This document shows positions 55,255-64,000 of a stretch of DNA of 64,000 nucleotides, one piece after another. This stretch comes from Paraspadella gotoi (Eukaryota > Chaetognatha), in NCBI GenBank assembly GCA_051294375.1, contig CM119268.1, positions 14,279,420-14,343,419 of the forward strand. Reading direction: 5' to 3'. The translations under genes and the position numbers were made by a program. Each line of letters starts with the position of its first letter. Positions within the stretch are counted from its first letter, which is position 1. The notes under the pieces were generated by a model. It was not told the DNA's origin. It made no database searches and saw only the letters and a program-made list of their open reading frames with translations.

Positions 55255-58200
55255 TTACCTGTGTCCAGTGTTTTCAACACGTCTGACTCCCCTCCATCAT
55301 GCACGGGATCTACTGTGCCCTGTGCGCTTGTTTTCGCCCTTCATATTTCACACTCTCTTATCGTCGACCTCTCGCTCTGTCGCCTTCGCCCCGGCCATCT
55401 GTGGCTTCGGCCCCGGGCGACGCCCCGCCTGGCGGCCACCGGCCCACCCCGCTACCCTTCCTCCCGTCCCCTTTTCGCCCTCTCAACGCGGTGACACGTC
55501 CCGTCAGCTTCGCATTCGTGTATTCGTCGTGGCCAAGCCCAGTGAGGGAATGGTCCAAACTCGAGATTTATAGACAGCATCATGTCCTAGACACGAGTGT
55601 TCGGGTCGACCACGGAAAACACTCAGCTCCAAGTTCTGCTGGCAGAGTCTCGACTATAGAGTTCAACTATCGACTTGAAGACGGTGAGCAGTTCTTTTCG
55701 CTCGTCCGTCGGCGTCATGCGAGCGAGTGGTGGCGTGGGAGTCGAGCGCACTATGGAGCGTCTGACGTTCGATCATTCTTGCGGTCGCTCGTCATTTTTC
55801 GTCGCTCGTTGTTCCTTCTTCTGACCTATTCTGAGCTCGTCGCCATGATATGCAATCCGGTCTAGATACACTCATACTCGAGCGCAATATCTGGAGCTCG
55901 ACTCGCCATCGCGCTATTGGCCCTCGTAGTACGTTAAACTGAAGATTACACTGGACTTGGTGGACTGACTCTGTCGGACTGTGCGTCGCCCTCGCTACGA
56001 CAGTTCTTTGTCAATCGCCGTCTGTAGCTTTACATCTGTCCATGTCTCGTCGCGCATGAGAGTGAGAGGATAGCGAATGCCCATAGTGTTAGAGAGCTGA
56101 TGACTTAGCCGTCTTCGGGATGCCTAGTCGGATATTCAGTTCGCTCGTGATTTGGACGCGCCCGATTGTTTTCCACTTTTCTTTTCCTGATTCGCCCTGC
56201 TATGAGTGAGTCCGCGAACTTCGCCCAGGGTGGGCGTGCGACTGCGGCGCAGAGAGCAGGAGGGTTGAGACAAGAGGTGGACGAGCGGGAGAGGCAACAG
56301 AATAAGAAGAAAATCGTTTCCATCTGCCGACTTTATTCATCTTGCCTTCTCTTTGTCTTTCTCCTCGTCTAATTTCTTTACTTCCGTGATGGAACGTCAG
56401 ATCAGTTCTCATTTACGTTCTCTTCTTTGGGTACGTTTGAGAAGGCATTCGTGGTGGCGTGGCTCGGTGTTCGATTGACCTAATTTTCGAATGGTGACGA
56501 GTGTGTAGTCAACGACGAAAGATGGTCGACGACTCGCTCGAAACAAGAAACCCAATTTCTGACAGAAAATATATCCGAGTTGACAAATATCACGGAACGA
56601 CGTACTACACGTCTATATTCAGTATAGATCTTGAATCAAGATTGACTACAGCACCACATTATCGACGTTTACATTTTAAAGACATAACTAATTCTCTAGT
56701 ATTTTTCCTACTCTATACATAAATGTTAATTGAAGCGTAATTACATACCAACTCTGATTTGCTACGCATTCTTCATAACTCTACTTACTCACCCCACCTC
56801 GTTCTAAAATCGCTAGGAAAGTCTCCTAATTAACTTTTTAGCTCCGTGCCCGGAGAGATATATGTGTAGAAGGACTCGACTTAAAAATCATCTTAAATTA
56901 ATCAACGCAAAGGAGTCTAACGCCTGAGACTCCCCTCCCCTCCTTCTCCTCTCTTGATTAAAATCTGTCTTCTGTCGTTGTTGCTTCTCGTCTTTTTTTC
57001 TCGACCAAAGTTTATACACAGTAAAGATAAAATTCGAGAAGAGAATCAGAACTGATAGCAATTACTTTCCCATTACTCGAATTGGTCCCTACTGAGCGCA
57101 CATGCGCCCTCCCTGCCACTCGCGAGACCGAGTGGAGCGCTCCGATACCCCAACCTTTGGATACATTTTCAGTTTCCTCCTCTACTTTACGGACATTTTT
57201 GCTTCCGGACTGCGCCCCTGCTTGCCTCCTCCGGCTATTCTTCTGTACGTCTTATGCCCACGTCCCGCCTCGTTCTCGCGTTCGACGGATGGCTAAACGG
57301 GTCTCTCCTCCTCATCTGGCCGTGCCCTCGCCTCGGGCTGGCTCGCTCGCCCTACCGTGTTTGCTACCTCTCTGTATCGCCTCTTGTCCCGCCATCTCTC
57401 GCCATATTGACATCTACCCCGCCGTCATACTCGACCACTAAAAGCCGCAATAGAAAAAAAAGAGGGAAAAGGGAATAGGGCGGGCGTTCGACGTGGCGTG
57501 ACGTTGGTAGCATACTGCAGCGACCGCTAAGGCGCGGGGCGCGCGGAGGGACCGTTGTGGATGGACTGTCGGCCTTCACTGCAAGTAAACGCGAACGCGG
57601 TCGCGAACCGCTAATGAGCGTTGCTCTTAGCACCGAACAAGCTGGCCGGACCTGGCCGAATGTTGCAAGCGGCCCCGTTTGCCCTATGCCGCGGAAAATG
57701 GCCACCCAGGAGGGTCTGCCAGTGGCGAAAGGGGAACCCTACCTGTAACTGCTAAAGACGGAAACCAAAGGTAGCGGAATAGGACTGATAGAGATTACAG
57801 CAGAAAAAAAAGAAAAAAATTTCTGGGAGAGAGGGAGAGCGAGGGATAAAATTAAACTATCGGACAACAATTCTTTGAAGATCTCTGACAGATACACTTA
57901 TAAGGAATTTTATACTTAGGAATCACACGGGATGACATTTGGTAAAGGCACAATGCCGATGAAAAAAACATGCTCGGTCTGGCTGCGAAGAAGAATGAGT
58001 CAGACAAAAAAGGCGGCCGCGAGCTGGTAGCTCATCGGTACCGGAAATTTCATTGACAGTGTTTAGTGTAGACGAGAAAGAAACGCGTTTGCTGAAGCCG
58101 CATTGGGAAAAAAAAGAAAGGAGGAACCGAAATTAAATCCGTTTATCGTCGCAGACAAAAACGACGCCCAGGAACGACGACGACGCACAAATGCGCTTGG

Positions 58201-60319
58201 AGCACGCAGGTAACGGTAAGGCAAAGAAATGAACGCGAAGCATTCGCAACTGGAGGCAAGTTATGGGTAGAGAGAAAGAGATCATTCCATGTGCTCTCTC
58301 GCCGACACGACCTCGGAACCGACAGAATTGACAAGCGACGGTACGGAGACCGACCAGCATTGGCTTTTGGACCGACACTTGAAACAACTCGGTCTCAACT
58401 TATATGAAGAATAGACAAGCAAATGAGACCGCTATTTTAGGCATAAATTAAGCAAAACACAAACGACGACGACGCTCTGAGAACAACGACGTCAGCAACC
58501 GGATAGTCACGTAGCGTGTTCCTACGTACCATAATATGCGATAAGAAAAATGGCCTGATCAAGATTATACTTTTTTTATCTCGACGGCTTTAACACCCAT
58601 TTTATCGTCTGCGAGATAACAGATACGGCACGAATCGTCGTCGTCGTCGCACGAATGGCACCTTTGCGCCAGGAGAAACTCCTGTGGAAAACTCAGTACG
58701 GAATTTAAGACCCTGAATGGACGTTAATGAGGAACAAAAACCGGCGGAATCTCTCTCCCGTCCTTTCCTGACAAAATATTTCCTCTTCTTTTTCTATTTT
58801 TTTTTTCTCAGCCTAGACCGAAACACGTGCAAACACAGAGATTTGTCGAACATCACCACGCTCCCCGCGTCAAACAAGTAGTTCGCCTGTACTCCGTCCA
58901 ACCGAGGAACTCCTAAAGCATAAAGGTTGTCTCGAATACTTCGCGCCCGGCGCGCTACGTACCGACAGCCCAGACCCAAGGCCCAGACACAGAGGAAATA
59001 TGGTGAGCCCTATTGAGATGTGCTCTCCACGTACGACTACCGATTGGGTACGAGGAGATACAACGCATTGGTGCGGGAATCGCATTTATCTGTCTGCAGA
59101 CCAATCGCGTCTGGCTGTCAAACTGCTGATGGAGGAGGAACCATCCGTCTGCGGTTCACCATGTGCGAACCTCGTGTTCGCTCGTGGTCGTGCTGTTACC
59201 TGACTTATCTCGAAGTGAGTTTAAGTCGTAGCTTGCGGAATCGACGTAGATTGTTCTGTTATTACACGGGAATAAGGATGTGAGTTATTGGAGGTGCGCG
59301 CTATTGTATCATATTACCGTTATTAATTAAACTTTGGTATTTAAGTTTAACCGATGGAAATTGGCAGACGCCAGACGAGACACGTGGTAAAAGGAAATGG
59401 ATGACGATTTTTTCGCCAGCGTTTAGACTTTTTGCGGTGCTCTTGTATCGTCGTAGCAGGCGCCCGCGTTGTTGCCTCCTGCCCATTCGGGTTAGCGCAG
59501 TGGACGCCATCGTCTCTCGGTTCGTGGCGTCCTCTCTCCTCTCCTCTCCTCTGTTGTCGTCTACGGTGCGATGCTCGTACTCCATCTCTCATCGGTCGTG
59601 CTCTCTCGTCTCTCGTACGATGCCTCTCTGCTCTCGTGCAAATGAAGTCTGCTCGATTTTCTCCTCAGCAGTCTCTCAAATACATAGGTATAAAACCTAT
59701 CCAGATACTATCTGCATAGTTCTGCAGAGGAAGCGCTACGCGTGTGTTGTGCGCCTATGTCGCGAGAGAAACTAGTGTCCCCAAGATGAAATTAGGAAGA
59801 TATTGAGGAAAAGGAGAAGTCAGAGCTCTTATGCACTGAGCGTGCTCGGGTGAACCACACGAACGAGTCCTTGATGAGATTGTGCGGTCACCTCGAGAAG
59901 AGAGAGGAGTGGAGCAGAAGGTGGTATATGATCGTTCAAAGCCTCGCTGGCCTTGTTCATCCGCACCCAGCTTGACCGCTGGTTTCGGAGGTTTTTGAGG
60001 GTGGAATTAGAAGAACCCCGAACCGACAATTACCAGGGACCGTGACGTGAGATAGAGGTAGAGTGGGAGAGACAGGGAATTTATGTATCGTTTATCGCAA
60101 GTGAAACGATGCAGAGACAGTAGGAGCACCGATAGAATAATGCTACAAGAGATGAGCTGATAGTTGAGTAGTGCGCAACTTGGCCGTGCAAATACAAAAA
60201 TTATACAAACACCTGTGAAATCTTTATGTGATACCTCTCGCTTTAATTTCCGCATCACATTTCAGTCCTGATGAAAAGTTCAGCTGAGATACTCCTTCAA
60301 TCATCTCTTCTCTGTGTGT
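55255..60319. repeat. error-rich mosaic copy of 37.4-39.8 kb and 60.4-62.9 kb
   Basis: Segments match elsewhere with extremely frequent insertions. About 55330-55690 matches 37400-37620, 56290-56420 matches 60755-60890, and 56760-57190 matches 38240-38570. Further on, 58070-58200 matches 61550-61670, 59310-59480 matches 62315-62470, 59935-59985 matches 39715-39760, and 60225-60270 matches 62810-62850. Divergence is mostly insertion, as in raw single-molecule reads. ORFs inside it should not be trusted. Confidence 0.85.
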
Positions 60320-60344
60320 NNNNNNNNNNNNNNNNNNNNNNNNN
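60320..60344. other. 25-N gap ending the noisy block
   Basis: Sequence quality changes abruptly here from insertion-rich to normal. The noisy block itself ends with a copy of 62810-62850. Confidence 0.85.
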
Positions 60345-60399
60345 AAAAAAGAAGAAGAAAATAAAATAAAAAAGGGTGAAATGAAATCATGGAATATTC

Positions 60400-60680
60400 A
60401 TGAGTTCAAACTCGACGCCTCTGACGACCGGCGTCGTCGATGAGCGCCGCGTCGCGTAAACCTGACACGCGGCGCCTTTCGATCGTGGAGAAGTGCCAAA
60501 GTCGGCGCCGAATGCTGCGCTGGAAAGTATAAGACGGCGGCGTCGTCGGCGTCATCGACAGTTTCGTTATCGACGCGTCAACGGAATAGCGAGCGATGAC
60601 GCAGAATGACGAGCGGAAATGACGCAGTGAGACGCAACGAAACGATGCACGCGAGCGCCTCGTACGACGTTAGACGCTTG
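60400..60680. other. CpG-rich patch with short ORFs
   Basis: Dense CG dinucleotides (GGCGTCGTCG, GCGCCGCGTCGCG). An ATG at about 60450 (CGATGAGCGCCGCG) gives a 30-codon basic ORF with a possible donor AAA/GTATAAG. The minus strand also has an 80-codon frame without stops. CpG-rich DNA opens frames by composition, so I favour a promoter-like or 5' exon region. Confidence 0.3.
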
Positions 60681-60846
60681 AAGTTGCAGTTGGTGAGAGA
60701 GTGAGAGATAGCGATAGATAGAGAGCGAGAGAGAGACAGGGAGAGAGAGAGAGAGAAAGAAGAATAAGAAGAAATACGTTTATCTGCGACTTTATCATTC
60801 TTGCCTTCTCTTTGCTTTTCCTCGTCTAATTTCTTTACTTCCGTGA

Positions 60847-60884
60847 TGACGTCATCAGTTCCATTTACGTTTCTTTTGACGTCA
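60847..60884. promoter_or_regulatory. pair of perfect CRE sites
   Basis: TGACGTCA at 60847-60854 and 60877-60884, 30 bases apart, about 200 bases right of the CpG-rich patch. They match the CREB/ATF consensus. Confidence 0.45.
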
Positions 60885-61008
60885 TTCGTTCTTTTTTCTA
60901 TTTGGGAAGACCTCAAAGAGATTCAGAGTTCTCTATATTTAGTTTTGAATAATTCCCGCTAGTCTTTTATTTGTCAAATTGTAATTATCCATTTATTTTC
61001 CATTCAAA

Positions 61009-61233
61009 NNNNNNNNNNNNNNNNNNNNNNNNNNNNNNNNNNNNNNNNNNNNNNNNNNNNNNNNNNNNNNNNNNNNNNNNNNNNNNNNNNNNNNNNNNNN
61101 NNNNNNNNNNNNNNNNNNNNNNNNNNNNNNNNNNNNNNNNNNNNNNNNNNNNNNNNNNNNNNNNNNNNNNNNNNNNNNNNNNNNNNNNNNNNNNNNNNNN
61201 NNNNNNNNNNNNNNNNNNNNNNNNNNNNNNNNN
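61009..61233. other. 225-N assembly gap
   Basis: Unknown bases. The noisy block near 57300-57420 may contain a poor-quality version of part of the missing sequence, because its right flank (CCGTCATACTCGACCAC) matches 61239 onward. Confidence 0.9.
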
Positions 61234-61829
61234 ATCTACCGCCGTCATATCGACCATAAAAGCGCAATAGAGAAAGAGGGAAAAGGGAAAGGGGGCGTGG
61301 TGACGTTGGCGCGCGCGGGTTTGTGATTTCACTGAAGAAACAGTAGAACGTCGGGATTGAGAAGGAAACAGTCGAAGGATTCGCGGGCGGAAAGATTAGG
61401 ATTAAAGAGAGATTTAAAGAGAGAGATTTAGATTTAGCGAAGAAGAAAATTTTACAAATCCCATCTTAAAAAAAAAAAAAACTGTCTCTCTCAAAGAATG
61501 AGTTTCAGACAAAACCGACTTTTGCTATTAAAATTTTTCATTGAAGTAGTTGACGAGAAAGAAACGCGTTTTAAGCCGATTGGGAAAAAAAAAGAAAGGA
61601 GGAAGAAAATAAATCCGTTTATCGTCGCAGACAAACGACGAGGAACGACGACGACGACAAATGGTGGAGACGACGACAAAAAACAACGACAAGAAGAAAG
61701 AAATCATCTTTGGCGGAAAATAGAAGAACATTGAACTCTTTCAAGAAAGAAAAACGCATTAAAAAGAGTAAAAGACGTCAGAGATGACGTAAGTCTTATA
61801 AGGCGTCGTCGCTTGATATCGACGGCTTC

Positions 61830-61835
61830 CTTATA

Positions 61836-61892
<57 letters not shown>
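61830..61892. repeat. (GTC)n trinucleotide tract
   Basis: About 21 GTC/TCG units, the longest CpG trinucleotide tract in the window. Confidence 0.95.
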
Positions 61893-61893
<1 letters not shown>

Positions 61894-62036
61894 AATCATC
61901 CCTCGATTCGTCGCCGATGATTTGCGCGGGAAAACTCAGACTGAATGGAGTTAATGAGGGAAACAAAACCGGGGAATCTCTCTCCGTCCTTTCCTGACAA
62001 AATATTTCCTCTCTTTTCTATTTTTTTTTTCTGTAG

Positions 62037-62238
62037 CGAAAGAAAAAGGAAGGAACAAAAGGCGGGTTCGAATCTCAGAGAAAAATTTGAGAGAAAGAAT
62101 AAAAAAAGGAAAAATTGGATTGAAGTCAAACCGGAGGGAATCCATCTTGGATCCTTTTTCGATGTGGGTCAAACGTTGGAGGAATTTCGTTCAATGGAAT
62201 CTGTTGCCGTGGCTCTTTTACCTGACTTACATATTTAA
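62037..62238 (+). CDS. possible terminal exon, basic then acidic, unidentified
   Basis: A strong acceptor (CTATTTTTTTTTTCTGTAG) opens a frame of about 67 residues to a TAA at 62236-62238. It begins E-R-K-R-K-E-Q-K, is lysine-rich (ERKNKKRKN), then reads WIEVKPEGIHLGSFFDVGQT and LEEFRSMESVAVALLPDLHI. Composition and acceptor are gene-like. Another frame gives a tryptophan/leucine-rich end (62087-62278), which is less likely. No family is recognised and no partner exon is identified. Confidence 0.35.
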
Positions 62239-62487
62239 CGAAGGGCTTCGAATGGACTATTGTCTGTTATTAAAATAATATTTATTGGATCCTATTTATC
62301 ATATTAAGTTATTAATTAAAATTTGTATTTAAGTTTAACCGATGGAAATTGGAGACGCAGACGAGACACGTGGTAAAAGGAAATGGATGACGATTTTTCG
62401 CAGCGTTAGACTTTTTGGTGTCTTGTATCGTGTAGGCCCGGTTGTTGCCTCCTGCCCATATCGGGTTGCATGAGCCATCTCTCTCTC

Positions 62488-62756
62488 NNNNNNNNNNNNN
62501 NNNNNNNNNNNNNNNNNNNNNNNNNNNNNNNNNNNNNNNNNNNNNNNNNNNNNNNNNNNNNNNNNNNNNNNNNNNNNNNNNNNNNNNNNNNNNNNNNNNN
62601 NNNNNNNNNNNNNNNNNNNNNNNNNNNNNNNNNNNNNNNNNNNNNNNNNNNNNNNNNNNNNNNNNNNNNNNNNNNNNNNNNNNNNNNNNNNNNNNNNNNN
62701 NNNNNNNNNNNNNNNNNNNNNNNNNNNNNNNNNNNNNNNNNNNNNNNNNNNNNNNN
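62488..62756. other. 269-N assembly gap
   Basis: The gap sits between CTCTCTCTC and AGAGAGAG, so a CT/GA repeat junction probably blocked assembly. The noisy block at 59530-59880 corresponds to this interval and contains CTCTCCTCTCCTCTCC and other unique sequence. Confidence 0.85.
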
Positions 62757-63171
62757 AGAGAGAGAGAGAGAGAGTGAGTTGAAATCAAAATTTCACACGG
62801 AATCTATGTTATCTCTTTAATTTCGCATCACATTTCAGTCCCTTGAGAAAGTCGCTTGAAACATTAACGAACGTTATTCCTCCAGCATTTCAGCATCTTA
62901 AATTCCGACTTCCATCTTTTGAGCCAAAAGCTAAGACAGCAACATAAAAAAAAAAGCTACGATGAAAATAAAACAAATAATTCGTTTTCGCCAATCGATT
63001 TCAAGACGTCGTCGCGAGAATATCTATTTCCACCAATGGGAGACTCGAGAATCAATTCCACCAATCACAAGTCGAACAATTCATTATTTTCGTTGTTGGA
63101 CGGAGATAATTAACTGAGCCGCTTTTTTTTTTCCGTAGACAAAGGCGGGGAACGAAATTAGGTTTTGGGCG

Positions 63172-63431
63172 NNNNNNNNNNNNNNNNNNNNNNNNNNNNN
63201 NNNNNNNNNNNNNNNNNNNNNNNNNNNNNNNNNNNNNNNNNNNNNNNNNNNNNNNNNNNNNNNNNNNNNNNNNNNNNNNNNNNNNNNNNNNNNNNNNNNN
63301 NNNNNNNNNNNNNNNNNNNNNNNNNNNNNNNNNNNNNNNNNNNNNNNNNNNNNNNNNNNNNNNNNNNNNNNNNNNNNNNNNNNNNNNNNNNNNNNNNNNN
63401 NNNNNNNNNNNNNNNNNNNNNNNNNNNNNNN
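63172..63431. other. 260-N assembly gap
   Basis: Unknown bases between GGTTTTGGGCG and CCTCTCCCCC. No duplicate in the window covers it. Confidence 0.95.
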
Positions 63432-63781
63432 CCTCTCCCCCGACATTTCCTGTATTTTTTAAAAAAACAAATTCTACCACAAATTAATTCTTATGTTTGG
63501 GCGGCGTTCTTGTGAATGTATCTCGTTTGCTTCGTTTTCTTCTTCTTCCTCTTTCTCGTCTCACCCCTCGTTCACATTCTCTCTTCTTCAGCCTCTTCTC
63601 TCTTCTTCATCAACTTTTGTTATTTCAGCCACCGTTTTCCGCCCCCCCTTTCTCTCCCTCCTCTATCTCCCCCTCTTCTTCTCTCTCCCGTCGCTTCCCC
63701 AGTCGCTTCCAAAGTTTTTCGCCCAAAATTGGATCAAAGAGGAAAACCAATTTTTTTCGTGTTTATGTTTCTTACGGCAAG

Positions 63782-63786
63782 AGAGA

Positions 63787-63845
<59 letters not shown>
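63782..63845. repeat. (GA)n microsatellite
   Basis: About 30 GA units with one ACAG interruption. The pyrimidine-rich DNA before it (63520-63710) gives only compositional frames. Confidence 0.95.
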
Positions 63846-63849
<4 letters not shown>

Positions 63850-64000
63850 AAAGGTAAAGAAAGGTTAGAAAGAAGAGAAAGAAGTAAGAAAGAAAAAGGA
63901 ACTTTCGCGAGAGGGAAAAAGAAGTTGCACAATTTAGACCCTAAATTTCCCTCACAAACAAGATTACGGCTTCGACGGGAGAGAAAGGTGTTGTTATATC

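Noticed and set aside
58133-60258. Several 60-120 codon ORFs in the 58-60 kb region
   Set aside because: The sequence is an insertion-rich copy of other parts of the window, so its frames are meaningless.

Overview
This is a fragment of an animal nuclear genome. The evidence is introns with GT/AG borders, an Eph-type receptor tyrosine kinase with a C-terminal SAM domain, dense microsatellites, and short transposons. There are no bacterial operons or Shine-Dalgarno sites. Short TTAGGG-like stretches (around 13.94, 24.52 and 33.95 kb) fit an animal with TTAGGG telomeres more than a typical arthropod with TTAGG. The species cannot be named from the sequence. The window is mostly non-coding. It is unusually rich in (CT/GA)n tracts and in CpG-containing (ACG/CGT)n trinucleotide tracts.

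The one securely identified gene is the 3' half of an Eph receptor on the minus strand. Seven exons run 50422-50292, 50160-49970, 49078-48929, 45558-45438, 27914-27797, 26262-26088 and 23876-23652. Every splice phase agrees except for one missing base in 27914-27797. Together they encode the kinase domain from the beta-3 VAIK lysine onward (HRDLAARN, DFG, APE), a short linker, a SAM domain and a tail ending G-W-L-V. The ligand-binding, fibronectin, membrane and glycine-loop exons are not visible. They lie in gaps or beyond the window.

Region by region. 1-20 kb holds low-complexity DNA, a 28-bp minisatellite (16.02-16.88 kb), a tRNA-like repeat (12.66-12.9 kb) and several weak candidate small genes or exons. 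The best of these is a TATA/CCAAT promoter followed by an 82-codon ORF at 14.4-15.1 kb. 20-28.5 kb holds the Eph 3' end. 28.55-45.43 kb appears to be an assembly insertion. Its first part (28.55-36.55) is a noisy direct copy of 45.43-49.94 kb, and its second part (36.87-45.43) is a noisy reverse complement of 20.11-28.54 kb. Exon copies inside it are frameshifted, whereas the copies outside are intact. Two insertions present in only one copy (about 0.24 kb at 29.9 kb and about 4.07 kb at 30.95-35.02 kb) look like transposon polymorphisms between haplotypes. The larger has an 8-bp-like target duplication, short TAGCGAG inverted ends, nested MITE-like elements and a three-exon unidentified gene. 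50-55 kb contains gaps, a tandem duplication with a G-quadruplex motif, and a promoter-like cluster of CRE, E-box and RFX half-sites, part of which is itself an inverted duplicate. 55.2-60.3 kb is a very error-rich mosaic copy of 37.4-39.8 kb and 60.4-62.9 kb, which looks like uncorrected long-read gap fill. 60.4-64 kb holds CpG-rich DNA, CREs and one candidate terminal exon.

If the false copy is removed, the true order is probably 20.1-28.54 kb joined directly to 45.43-50.4 kb. That gives an Eph gene with normal intron sizes. Apart from the kinase gene, functional calls here are tentative.
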